Shown piece by piece: positions 46,110 through 56,811 of a DNA stretch of 64,000 bases. Source of the stretch: Toxotes chatareus (taxonomy: Eukaryota > Chordata > Actinopteri > Toxotidae). The position numbers and the translations under genes were made by a program. Location of the stretch: NCBI GenBank assembly GCA_016801885.1, contig CM028884.1, forward strand, positions 10,854,181 to 10,918,180. Direction: 5' to 3'. The stretch's first letter is position 1. Each line of letters opens with the position of its first letter. The notes under the pieces were generated by a model. It was not told the DNA's origin, searched no databases, and worked only from the letters and a program-made list of their open reading frames with translations.

Positions 46110-49100
46110 GTGCGTAATGTTTTCCTTTCAGCCTCTCATCACTAAACAGCTGCCTAAAATAATTTCACTGCAAACAGTGTCAGTGTTTGGTGTTTTGGTT
46201 TGATGAGGAACACACACACACACACAGAAAGTCATGAGGGCCTAGAAGAGATAGATGCATGCCAGTGAGACAGCCCCTAATCTGTGGCTCTTTGTCAACA
46301 ACTCACCAGACACCAGTCCCACAGTGCAGAGTGTCTCCTGTGACCGTCACCAGTCAAGAGCAACAACATTTCACAAAATGATATCAAAATGGATTGTGAT
46401 TGAGAAAAAAACTCTCAATATTTATTTTACATAATATTAAAATGAACTGTTGAAGTCGTTATCTGCTAGAATTAAATTAAAATCATAAGAACAAAAATAA
46501 TCCAGAAAAAAATTACTAGAGTTTGAATTTGTCTACGTAAAACATTGAAACCTCTTTTGTAAGAAAAATATTAATTGCGTTGAACAGTCCTCATCAAATG
46601 GAGCACAGACGACTCTTTTACATGTTCTCTGTGACTCTGTGATTAGATTTGATTTAATGATTATAGTAGATGAAATGTTAATGATCCCTAAGCCAGCCAA
46701 ATTGAAATATTATGCATAAGTTTATCAGGGGAAAGGGGATTATTATTATACGTCTATACATTCTTGATTTTAATTAAAAAAAAACAAATAAATAAAATCT
46801 CCCATGGGCTCACCACCCGTGGGGGTGCCATAGGACTTCGGTGCATTGTGAATTGGGTGGGCTGCCCCCGCAACCTGGGCCTGGACCCAGATAAGCGGCA
46901 GATGATGACATGACAAATAAATAAAATCACTTAAAAAAAAAAAAAAAAAAAAGAGCTACATAATTTCCTAAAACAGCTGAGCACTGTAGTTTTTGGCAAA
47001 AGTAGTAAAATGTACATTTTTGGGGGCGACTATTTTCAGCCAAAGATTAATACAAATTTGATGTTCCAGTGAGTGCAGTAACATCTATAATGCATGTGGG
47101 ACTGACTCAAAATAAGCCAGAGTGTTAATTGTAATGAAGGAACATGTCACCCAGTGTCATGGTGCAGAGAGTCACTGATGTGTTTTTAATCATTTTTGGA
47201 CAACAGCGGAGCTCTGTGGCACAGAGGAAGGAGATAAATCAGGCTTTAGCTGCACACACTGTACTTGTTAGTAGATCAAGTCATTGTTGGTTTTGGCCTC
47301 TTAAATAGGATTTATTGACAAAAAGAAAAATAAAGAATACAATCAGACCTTTCCTTAAAAACACTTTAATAAAATGAAAATAACGGGTATTAGTACGGGT
47401 ATAAGGTGCTGTAGGATTTATTTATTTATTTATTTTAAACGTGGAGAAATCTGAGCCCAATCTCAGTAACTGGAAACTGCCAATGAAACTGGCAAAGGCT
47501 GAGGAGCCTGTGAGCGGCGTGTGAATGAGGAGGGAGGGGGGAGGAGGAGGAGGAGGAGGGGGCACAGCTCTGTGACACCCGCGCGCCAGCATCACTGTCG
47601 CGCTCGAGGACAATCTGAACAAACCACCAACCGTAAAACAACCGTCCCGTTCCCACAAATTTCCCCGTGTTTTTCCGCTCCCCCCTCCCTCCTCTCGTCT
47701 TCTTCTCCTGTTCGCTTTTTTTGTTTGTTTTTTCTTGTAATCCTTGTTTTGTTGTTCCGTGTGTTCTCCTCAAAGATGGCCTGTCAGGGGCTCCAGAAAG
47801 GGGAAACCCTGGCGACACTGAAGAGTGAGAGCGAGAGTCTGAAGAAGAAGCTGGAGGAGGAGCGGGGCAAGCTGAACGATGTGGAGTGTAAGTGTCTGAA
47901 CAACCGGAAAAACACATGTTAAAAAAAAAAAAAAGAAACTGTAACTATACACAGAGAGATCTGTCATCTTGTTTTTATAGTGAAACGCAGCGTTGTTTAC
48001 TTAAAAAATGACTTAAATCTTGGCAGGTTCAAAGCAGCTCGTTTACCCGTCGTTTCACCGCATTTGTTTTATTTTGGCAGGAGGAAGGTTTTAATGTACA
48101 GGCAGGTGTCTGTGTGGGGTCTGTTTAGTTAGGATGGTGATGATGATGATGATGATGGGATTGTAAATACTGCTAGAACTCAAATTCATATCTAAACCAT
48201 ACAAAACCACACAAATGTCACACTGACCCTCAGTTTCAGCTTAATATGTCTATAATATGTTTAGTGACATACTCTGCACTCCGCTCTCCTTTTCTATGGA
48301 CTCATATGAAGGGTATTTTCAGGCAGCCCAGGTTATTATTAAATGCTACAGCAGAGTACAGTATAACTCTATCCATCAGGCTTCCTATGTCTTTGCCCAT
48401 GTGACTTATTGAGCAGTAATATATTGAATAACCTACCCTCCCTGCACCCCACCAGTTGTGGAAAATAACCCATTGAATTGTATATTGATTGTTTTGTGTG
48501 TCTTTATGGTCGTTTTACATCAGTTTGCGGTCATTTTGCATCTTTGTGATCATCTTGCGTCTCTTTCTAGTGGTTGGATTTACTTTGCAATGAGAAATAC
48601 TATCACTTCTAAGACAGTCACTTCAGTGAAATGTATGCTCTGTGTGCGTGTGCATGTGTGTGTGTGTGTTACCTCAGTGCACCAGGTGGCTGAGAAGATT
48701 GAGGTGCTGAGTGCTCTCTCCATAAAGACCAGACGTGTGCTGAAGGGTCACGGGAACAAGGTGCTTTGTATGGACTGGTGCAAAGACAGACGTCGTATAG
48801 TCAGCTCTTCACAGGTATACACATGCATGTACACACATACAGATGTGATACAGATATAGTGTACTGTTTTTAATGTAAATGAATAAATATTTATGTATGA
48901 CATGAGAATGTTTACTTGTTTACCATTAAAGTTTACAGGACATTTCTATGCTTTATTCTATCTCTAATCTAGGATGGAAAAGTGATTGTCTGGGATGCAT
49001 TCACTCTTAATAAGGTGAGTAGAAGTATTTTGTGCGTGTGCAAGAGAGTGTGAAAATCCCTTTGAGCAATAAAAGACAATAAATTAAGTGGGTAACTACC

Positions 49101-49887
49101 AAAGGTTTTCGATTCTTTTGAAGAAGTACATAACTTCCAAAATGATTTGGGGACATGGGTTAAAGCATCAAATGTACAAAAAAAATCCCTTAAACGAAAC
49201 AGTAGGCACCTAAAGAGTGGAGCAGTGAAAGGATGTGTTTTACCACAGTAAACTGTCATTTTAAAGTTTCTTGTAATGTTCAATACTCAAATCGGAAACA
49301 CACAAACATTCTGGATCATTTAATATAATGGCCATCCATTATCATTGTTTCAAATTCATATCACACTAATAAACCCAGATTTATGCCTCAATAATTTCAC
49401 TCATCATAAATCCAAAGGTTGAGTTTCATGTCCACCCAAGAGGAAAATCCCTGCCCAGTGTAACCTCACCTGCTCCTCTACTCTTCTACGTATTCTTTTT
49501 TAATGGTTTGGATGCTCAAATGCTCATGTCCTCCTCACCATATGTACTGGTGTTGAGTGGGTGGGTGGGTCATCCTATGCTCCTATATTCCCCCTCAGAA
49601 AGGGTGTGACATGATCACATGGAAATATGCGTTTAAAGATTATCTATCCATCTGTCCCTTTGTAATGACTGTGTGTGTGATTGTGTGCCTGAGTGCACTT
49701 AAATGGTAGCCAGGATGGAGCAGACATAACCACACGGAGCATAATCCCTGTTAATGCTCACCACATCTAGATTTACTGCAACTATGTGTGTAACTGTCTG
49801 GGTGTGTATGTGTATGAGAATAGTTTGTTTATGCTTATTAAAAAGAATATATTTTCTTACCAACATGTTTTTCTCTCTTTTGCGTGA

Positions 49888-49937
<50 letters not shown>

Positions 49938-52784
49938 AGGAGCATGGAATTACCCTGCCGTGCACATGGGTTATGGCATGTGCCTATGCCCCCTCAGGTT
50001 GTGCAGTGGCGTGCGGGTGAGCACAGACATGCCAGCTTCACACTTTCGTTGTAATGCAGTATAATTGAAACTCATTTTACTCACAGTGTCTACTTCCAAT
50101 GTCTGTAAATGTGCATGTTGATGTTCGGTATCTGCTGCTGTTATTGCTCATTGGCACTAAATCAGATATAAAAGGGAATATGTTTTATCTGATATACTGA
50201 ATTTACCTTTTGATGTTTTTATCTCCCCCAAAAGCGGATTGGATAACAAGTGCTCAGTGATCCCGCTGTCACTGGACAAAAATGAAAACTTGGCCGCGAA
50301 GAAGAAGTCGGTCGCCATGCACACCAACTATGTGTCAGGATGCACCTTCACCAACTCTGACATGCAGGTGAGCACCAGTTTGATACCCCTTCAGAAACGG
50401 AAAGAAAGAGGCACAATGTAAACTACCTGTTTGTCATCGTTCACTAAAGATTAAATGCATTCTTCCACTTGTTCTGAGCAAACAGGAATTCTGAATACGT
50501 TTGAAGACAGTGCATGCATTGCATGAAGTGCATGTATTTGTAAAATTTATGGATAAAACAAGCATTGACTGGATCCTGAGAGTTATGGTAGGGAAGGGTT
50601 TGGTGTTTTTCTGTTCACATTGCCACATTTAGTTCTCTTCACAGCTCGGATGTAGGATGAGATTCAGCTGCATCACACTAAAACCAAGAGAGTCTTCCTC
50701 TCTGGTCAACATTAATTAACTTTATGATAGGAAGGGCTCGTCCGGGATTTGAACCCGGGACCTTTTACACCCGAAGCAAGAATCATACCCCTAGACCAAC
50801 GAGCCCTCTGTTTGTTGGTTCTCTGTTGTTAATCATCCAATACAAATAGAATGCCATTAAAATTATCTAAATATATTTATACTATACTGTTGGCTGTGCC
50901 TGTGACTCCCGAACAGGAAAGAAGGGATGTAAGGGACAGACTCGAAAGGGGAACATTAAGGAAACAGCCTGAGATATGTGGCTTTAATAATTTACTCCTT
51001 TCTGGCCCTCAGCAAGACAGAGGAGCACAATGGGGCGGGAGGTAACAAGAGGACAGGGAAGAAGAGGAGAGCGGAGATGGATGGCAGGGCTGAGGAGGGG
51101 GCAGAGAAGAGACACGGCGGGGGGGTGGTCCTCTATCCTGTGTGTATTAATAGACACTGAGTGGCTTTTATCCTGGGAAGGGTGGAGCACACTGACCTGA
51201 GGGCAGAACATTTAACACATAGGCGCACACATGCACATCCGTCCCTCTTTCTGCCTCTCACACATGTCCTCTCTCATACTGCTCCTCACACACAAAGACA
51301 CATTCATGCACATGAGCGCGCTGTCACGCTCTCAGCCTTTATGCCATGAAAACAGACCTTGAAGCACAAAGCTTTGGATCACATTGAAGACTAAGAAAGA
51401 GTGTTTACTATAAATTTTACTGCACAAGTATATAGAAGACTCCACATTTTCAACCAGCCTTAAAATCTGCATACTATCGTGTGTTGATGAGAGCAGCATT
51501 TAAGCAGTGCACTGGCAGTCAGCTGGTGAGTTTTTACACACAGTCTCTGCTGTTGAACATGTGAGTTATGAGTTGGGAGGCTTCCTGATTAAAGATATTG
51601 ACATCAGGGGTAAGTTAATGAATGCCCTTCAAGTATTTGATATATGGTACCATGCAGGTGGCAAAAATCAGACCGATGCAAAGGCTCTCTGTTAGATCAG
51701 CAGGGCTTCCATCTGTGTGTGTCAGTAATTGTGGTTTACTGATAATTGCATTCATGTTGAAACTGGAGCTACCTCTCAGTGCAGGCAGGATGTGGTGTGT
51801 TTTTGTGCCTGAGGTCATCCAGCAGGAGCTCTCTAATCCACCAGCCAGCAGGGATCTCTGATGTCGGCGTGTGTCTCTAAGTGCTCATAATCTGTTTTCA
51901 TCAGAGGCATCGCTGACATTTTGTGTGTTTATTTGTATGTGGATACAGTGCACAGTGAGAGTTTTGTGTGTTAGTGGGGAGGTGCATGACCTTTGGCTGT
52001 ACTGCATGTGTTGTGCATGTACAATGGCTACATAGTTTTGCTCTCCTCGCTTTAAGGCCAACACTGATGTCAAAATTATCTCATATTAAATTTCCGTGCC
52101 CGCAATTTACTTGAAATAAACGAAGGTGTTTTCCTTCAAATATTATTCCACGTAGTTGGAATAATATTTCATTTCTCATTTTTCTATCAGTGCAAAATTG
52201 GAACATGAAAGCAAAGTAGATAAAGTCATGTACAGTATAAAGTAGAGAACAAATAACTCAAATAGGACCAGCATTAATTTAATATGCACTGGGTGGGTGT
52301 TTGTAACAAAGCACATTCTCTAGAATAAATTCTGCAGCTTTCATTTCTTTATAACAAACTGTACATTTGTTTACAACATCTCAAATAAATTGAGACCAAT
52401 TCTTCAATCACCTTTTTTCCTGTTCGTTCAAATTTGTTGTTTCTGTCTGATTCAGCCTACTTTAACCATTTTGGTCAGTCATAGTGGAGTTTCCAAAACA
52501 ATGCAGAATTTACACATCAAAGGTCCTGTGTGATTTCGCTTCCTCATGTATAGTTTCGGCTTGGCTGGTGTGGCAAAGCTGCCACTGATTGTTTTTAAAG
52601 CGTAGGTTGGCATCCATCAGTAAATAAAAATATTGTGTTTTTAAAGAGACGACAAGTTCCTCAATGAGATGTAATTACCGGTAATTTCACTGGGGTAATG
52701 AAAATGTATACATCTTGCCCTTGCTTTAAAATAAGCTTTATGTTTTCATTTTGTTGATTGCTCTGTTGTTGTTTTTTGTGTTGG

Positions 52785-52822
<38 letters not shown>

Positions 52823-55482
52823 GCATGGGTGCATTTTGGCCATGTGTTTGTATGTACGTGTCTGTCAGATCCTGACCTCCAGTGGTGACGGCACATGTGC
52901 CTTATGGGATGTAGAGAGTGGCCAGCTCCTGCAGAGTTTTCATGGTCACACAGCTGATGTCTTGTCCTTGGACCTCGCCCCATCTGAAACTGGGAACACT
53001 TTTGTCTCTGGGGTGAGAAAGAGAGAGAGAGAGAGAGAAAGATCATGTGCATGTGTGTTTGTTTGTTTATAATCCATGTGGTCATGGAAAGACCCTGAAA
53101 CTCATGGATTTAGAGTTTTCATAAAACACTAACATTTTGAAGAAAATGGATTTAAACCAAACAACAACAGTATTCCCTGTCTCATATGTGTGTGTGTGTG
53201 TGTCTGTGTCTTATCAGGGCTGCGATAAGAAGGCCAATGTGTGGGACATGCGCTCTGGACAGAACATACAGTCTTTTGAGAGCCACGAGTCTGACATCAA
53301 CTGTGTAAAGTGAGTTCAGTGCTCTGACAAAAACAAAAGCCCACTGTGTTTCTGTTATTCCTCTTTTAAACAAAAATATTTCCTTGACAGAGACAACATA
53401 AAAACTGTAGTCACACTGAGGGAAAGAGTAGCAATTGTATTATTGGTACTTCTGCTTCTGCTACTAATTAACTTGATCCAAAGTAACTTTTAAATCTAAC
53501 TTTCCAACTGTCCAGGTTGATGAAAAATATTTGAATTGCGGTTTGGGACAAAATGAGTTTGTTTTTTTTTTTTTTGTTTGTTTTTTTAGCAAAATACTCA
53601 AAATTCTAAGCAACATTAATCACAATTGTGTTTTACTTCTTGGCTGTTGTACTTTTGTTTCATGTTCACATTTGAGCTTTTCAAAGATTTTTGTTGAGTG
53701 TGAAAAATAACCATTAAAGGAGAAGAGATGTTGGGTTAAAGAATACTGCTGAAGTTAGGTTGTACAAAAAAAAAACCCCATAAATCAGAACCAGCCTTTT
53801 TTTCTTGAGATTTGTTCTTCTACTGTATTAGAGTAAGACCACATTTCAGCTCTGCGTGCAGCAGAATTATTCAAAAATGATAAACTAACAACAAAATCAA
53901 TAAAGTTCCTTTCATGTAGAAAGCTCACTGGGCTGGAAAAATGTCTAATTCCACCCTCGGTCATGTGTGTCCAGGTACTACCCCAGCGGAGACGCATTTG
54001 CTTCTGCTTCTGACGATGCCACAGTGAGTCACATCATATGACCTGCTTATGTTTGTGATCATCTGTCGTGTCAACATGTGAACTGTGTAAGATTGTTAGG
54101 TTAAAAACCCCAGTGGCTGTGTAGAAAAAGTAAAAAAAACTGATTTACTGGGCTCACGCTGAATCGTATTTCTGGTGTCATGGTGCAGTCAGTGATCTCA
54201 GTGATTTATCTTTAAATCAATAAGAGTTGTCTACACTGGTAGGCTACCTGTAACACCGTAACTCCTATCAGAAATAAAATGCAAATATCCCAATTGTTCC
54301 TCACTGAAGTAATTTTCTTCCATAACAAGGGTTCAGATACTGACAAGTTCAAAAGTAACCCAAACACTATTTACACAGTGTAAAAATGCCTACCATGGGC
54401 CATTTTCTGACAGCAGTTACTGTTTTCAAATTACCATTGTGTGTCCTGTTTGTTGGTCTTAGTGCCGTTTCTATGATCTTCGAGCTGACCGTGAAGTAGC
54501 CGTCTACCAGAAGGACAGCATCATATTTGGTGCTTCCACTGTGGACTTCTCTCTCAGCGGTAAGACATGTGTAAAGCACTGTCTCACTGAATCATTTGTC
54601 AAAAATGCTCAATAAATGTTGACTGGACTTAAGAAAAGGATCAGAAAATGCCGTAGTTTTAGTTTTTGAACTAAAAAAAACACTGCATTGCAGTATTTTA
54701 AAGTAAATAAAACTAATTTTAGGGATTCAAGGGAAAATGAAGTCAATACCTCATGATTTCATGAGGTCTTTTGCTTGTCCCTACATGCCCTCAGTCAAAA
54801 ATTCCTGCCTTTCTCTTTTATGTGCTTTCTCTTCCACGCCTCCTCCTCCTCCCACCTCCCAGGTCGCCTGCTCTTCGCTGGTTATAATGACTACACCATC
54901 AATGTGTGGGACGTCTTGAAGGGAACTCGTGTCTCCATCCTGTTTGGGCATGAGAACCGTGTCAGCAGAGTCAGATCGTCACCTGATGGCACGGCCCTGT
55001 GCTCGGCCTCCTGGGACAACACCTTACGGGTGAGTAGGGGTTTCCTTACAGTGTGACTTTACCGTTTAGCTGTTGTTAATGCCCAGTATATATGTCAGCC
55101 CAGTGTGTGTGTGTGTGTGTGTGTTTGTATGTGCGTGTGTGTGTGTGTATATTTATATTTATTTTTATTTTTATTTTTATTTATTTTCTTTTTTTTGTTC
55201 CGATCAGCTTTTTTAGTTAGGTTGTTACAGGAAGAGGGGGGGTGTCTAAAAGACCTGAGAGTCAAGTTTGAAGTTGTGAAACATGGTCATTCATGACTTA
55301 ATTGTAATATCAAATTCATTTATTTTTAGACCAGGGACAGGAACTGTCCGTTCAGGTGTACAACAGGCCTGTATTCTAACCTAAAATAAAATTAATTATG
55401 CTTTTATTTAACAAATGTAGTTACAGCTTTATTCTGAATTTTTCACTCTGTTCTTGCTTCTCTTTTGCAGATCTGGGCCTGA
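45984..55482 (+). CDS. gnb5: G-protein subunit beta-5 (two start exons, 12 coding exons)
   Basis: The joined exons give a 353-residue short form (start 47776) and a 395-residue long form (start 45984), the same sizes as mammalian G-beta-5S and 5L. An N-terminal helix is followed by a seven-bladed WD40 propeller (GHGNKVLCMDW, GDGTCALWDVESG, GCDKKANVWDM, ASDDATCRFYD, YNDYTINVWD, SWDNTLRIWA). Unlike other G-betas, it binds the GGL domain of R7 RGS proteins (RGS6, 7, 9, 11) instead of G-gamma, and speeds GTP hydrolysis by Gi/o or transducin. The long form is the photoreceptor partner of RGS9-1 in mammals. All introns are GT-AG and phase-consistent. Teleosts may have gnb5a and gnb5b; which one this is remains unknown. 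Confidence 0.98.
46800..46912 (+). mobile_element. 5'-truncated LINE 3' end with 16-bp target duplication
   Basis: A 113-bp insert carries GGGCTCACCACCCGTGGGGG and ends ATAAGCGGCAGATGATGACATG, the 3'-end style of teleost L2/CR1-type LINEs (AAGCGG...GATGGATGG tail). It is flanked by identical 16-bp copies ACAAATAAATAAAATC (46784-46799 and 46913-46928), as expected after target-primed insertion. Family assignment is from memory of the tail motif. Confidence 0.75.
47500..47775 (+). promoter_or_regulatory. Probable short-isoform promoter and 5' UTR of gnb5
   Basis: The sequence turns GC-rich with CpGs (GCGCGCCAGCATCACTGTCGCGCTCGAGG at 47580-47609, in parts) after purine-rich GGAGGGAGGGGGGAGGAGG. 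It leads directly to the short-form ATG. Its 3' part (about 47690-47775) is a T-rich tract ending CTCAAAG, so the same bases serve as 5' UTR for the short form and as acceptor for the long form. The transcription start is not visible. Confidence 0.45.
47776..47887 (+). CDS. gnb5: gnb5 exon 2: short-isoform start, N-terminal helix
   Basis: 112 nt. ATG at 47776 right after AAAG. MACQGLQKGETLATLKSESE, then LKKKLEEERGKLNDVE, the helix that pairs with the RGS GGL domain. For the long form it continues from exon 1L in phase 0; ends phase 1. Confidence 0.97.
47888..48677. other. gnb5 intron 2, nothing recognised
   Basis: 790 bp with a short GAT repeat near 48133-48158 and a TG run just before the next acceptor. 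Confidence 0.6.
48678..48814 (+). CDS. gnb5: gnb5 exon 3: first WD blade
   Basis: 137 nt, phase 1 to 0. HQVAEKIEVLSALSIKTRRV, then LKGHGNKVLCMDWCKDRRRI and VSSSQ; the GH dipeptide and CMDW mark WD repeat 1. Confidence 0.98.
48973..49014 (+). CDS. gnb5: gnb5 exon 4: 42-nt exon
   Basis: 14 codons, phase 0: DGKVIVWDAFTLNK, end of blade 1 with its WD. A short constitutive exon, by comparison with DGKVIVWDSFTTNK in mammals. Confidence 0.97.
49015..49939. other. gnb5 intron 4, with TG microsatellite at its 3' end
   Basis: 925 bp. Nothing recognised except the TG tract at 49892-49934 directly before the acceptor. Confidence 0.7.
49892..49934. repeat. (TG)21 microsatellite replacing a pyrimidine tract
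   Basis: Uninterrupted TG for 43 nt, then TTACAG and exon 5 of gnb5. No conventional pyrimidine tract remains between them. Confidence 0.97.
49940..50016 (+). CDS. gnb5: gnb5 exon 5: blade 2
   Basis: 77 nt, phase 0 to 2. EHGITLPCTWVMACAYAPSG, then CAVACG. Confidence 0.98.
50235..50367 (+). CDS. gnb5: gnb5 exon 6: blade 2-3
   Basis: 133 nt, phase 2 to 0. LDNKCSVIPLSLDKNENLAA, then KKKSVAMHTNYVSGCTFTNS and DMQ. Confidence 0.98.
50368..52868. other. gnb5 intron 6, hosting an antisense tRNA gene
   Basis: 2.5 kb. It contains the tRNA-Pro at 50734-50805 and a TG tract (about 52789-52818) before exon 7. No transposon was recognised. Confidence 0.75.
50734..50805 (-). tRNA. tRNA-Pro (anticodon CGG)
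   Basis: Read on the minus strand, 72 nt: acceptor stem GGCTCGT/ACGAGCC, A box TGGTCTAGGGG, loop TTCGGGT with anticodon CGG, B box GGTTCAAATCC, discriminator C. No intron; no encoded CCA. The anticodon stem differs from the usual CTCGC/GCGAG: it is CTTGC/GTAAA, giving a compensated T29-A41, a G30-U40 wobble and a C27-A43 mismatch. The nearest TTTT (plus-strand AAAA at 50680-50683) is about 50 nt downstream of the 3' end, which is weak for a Pol III terminator. Confidence 0.92.
52869..53012 (+). CDS. gnb5: gnb5 exon 7: blades 3-4
   Basis: 48 codons, phase 0. ILTSSGDGTCALWDVESGQL, then LQSFHGHTADVLSLDLAPSE and TGNTFVSG. Confidence 0.98.
53218..53309 (+). CDS. gnb5: gnb5 exon 8: blade 4
   Basis: 92 nt, phase 0 to 2. 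GCDKKANVWDMRSGQNIQSF, then ESHESDINCVK. Confidence 0.98.
53310..53974. other. gnb5 intron 8, nothing recognised
   Basis: 665 bp, AT-rich, with T runs near 53562-53588. Confidence 0.6.
53975..54023 (+). CDS. gnb5: gnb5 exon 9: 49-nt exon, blade 5
   Basis: 49 nt, phase 2 to 0: YYPSGDAFASASDDAT. Too short for an ORF scan; fixed by homology (YYPSGDAFASGSDDAT in mammals) and splice sites. Confidence 0.97.
54024..54462. other. gnb5 intron 9, nothing recognised
   Basis: 439 bp without visible structure. Confidence 0.6.
54463..54559 (+). CDS. gnb5: gnb5 exon 10: blade 5-6
   Basis: 97 nt, phase 0 to 1. CRFYDLRADREVAVYQKDSI, then IFGASTVDFSLS. Confidence 0.98.
54863..55029 (+). CDS. gnb5: gnb5 exon 11: blades 6-7
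   Basis: 167 nt, phase 1 to 0. RLLFAGYNDYTINVWDVLKG, then RVSILFGHENRVSRVRSSPD and SWDNTLR. Confidence 0.98.
55030..55470. other. gnb5 intron 11
   Basis: 441 bp with a TG tract (about 55103-55148) followed by a (TTTTTA)n-like stretch at about 55150-55185. Confidence 0.7.
55471..55482 (+). CDS. gnb5: gnb5 exon 12: last three codons and stop
   Basis: ATC TGG GCC TGA after TCTTTTGCAG completes the final WD blade (IWA; VWA in mammals). Only 12 coding nt, so it is seen only through the splice acceptor and homology. Confidence 0.95.
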   Translation: MWA

Positions 55483-56080
55483 TGTTTACATGGTGGTTGT
55501 GATCCAGCAAAGACGGCACCAACCTTATGTGACTGCCAACCACACAAGTCGTCACCTGAAATCAACACACAGAAACACAAACACCCAAAACATCTCCTCT
55601 GAATGAGAATATGTCATTGTATCATTACTGTAGGGTGGGTATCCATTTAAACAAACTGTTCATCAAGTTTGAATTCCTGATCTTTGTTTCTGATTGCTTG
55701 ACGACTGGTACTGTATAATTATGTACGTGTTATTGCTAATGTAGTGGGAAATAATTGTCACTGTAAAGAGCCAAAATAAGCTGTAGATATCAGCAGCATG
55801 TGTCTGCTCTGCTATGTAGACCTACAGGCAGTAATTGCTGATTGTCTTGTAAATTATGCACATTGGTTTACTCCTCTGTCAGTGCCACACCTTTCCAGAA
55901 CAACGCTGTAGGTGTGCACACTGTTATTATCCTTATTACTCTTGTAGGTTATGTCATGATTATCCTAAGGAAGGCAACTTTAAATTGAACCTTGTATTTT
56001 TCTTATTTCAAAATATGTAAACCATAACATCGTAGGTTAATTTCTTGTGAGAATAATAAAGAAGATTTTAAGTATTTTTT
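55483..56080 (+). other. gnb5: gnb5 3' UTR and poly(A) signal
   Basis: About 0.6 kb of non-coding sequence ends with AATAAA at 56055-56060, followed by a T-rich region from 56077. No other strong signal is closer. Confidence 0.7.
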
Positions 56081-56811
56081 TTTTGTTTTTTATTTTATTT
56101 TTTTATACATTTTGTTTTCTCTTCTTGCCAGACCAGGAATTCTTATATATGGTATGCTCTCTTTGAGACAAACTCACTCAGCCTTGAAACCCTCATATGC
56201 AGGTGAAACTATGAAGCAAGCTGAAAGCTACTGTTTCCCAAAATAGATAAAGGTAACCGGACATGTCTCTGCATAAACAAAATACAACAGGATGTCAAGA
56301 GCTTTTTACTGATTGTGCCACACGGACTGCTATATGAATGACTGAATGCTGGTCTGCCTTTCTTGCTGTCCACTCACACCCCTGCCTATAAGAGAACATT
56401 TTTCTTTTTTGAGTTTTTTTTTAAAATTCAGATTTAGGCTGCAAGTCACAGGATTCTGCCCTTTCTTTGAGAGACATGGGGGTGCCATTTTTAAAGCCTG
56501 CGGAAGTTACCTGATATAGTCTCTTACTCCATAAAGGGTTAAACAACGCAGTGTGTTTTTGTTAAAGTACTTTGGAGCAGAGCAAGGAAGTGAAAGTGTT
56601 TCTATGCTGTTAATAGTACTGACAGATCTTTCTTCAGTTAAACTGCCAGCAGGGGGCATTTTACTAGTGAACTGAATGGAGGACTGTTGGTCTCCTCTCT
56701 TCAGAAAAGTCCTGTATGCATGTGTGTGTATGTATGTATGTGCATGTGTGTGTGGACTCATGTAAATTATTAAAAAAACAAAAGTAATGTGAGAAGAGCA
56801 GGTGTCTAACC
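56081..56811. other. Gap between gnb5 and satellite array
   Basis: 730 bp. T-rich at the start, otherwise unstructured. No gene recognised. Confidence 0.6.

Larger units (their letters stand above)
46110..47775. other. gnb5 long-isoform intron 1 and short-isoform upstream region
   Basis: 1.67 kb. It holds a truncated LINE 3' end (46800-46912), an A20 run near 46932-46951, and, from about 47500, the GC-rich short-isoform promoter/5' UTR. Confidence 0.75.
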
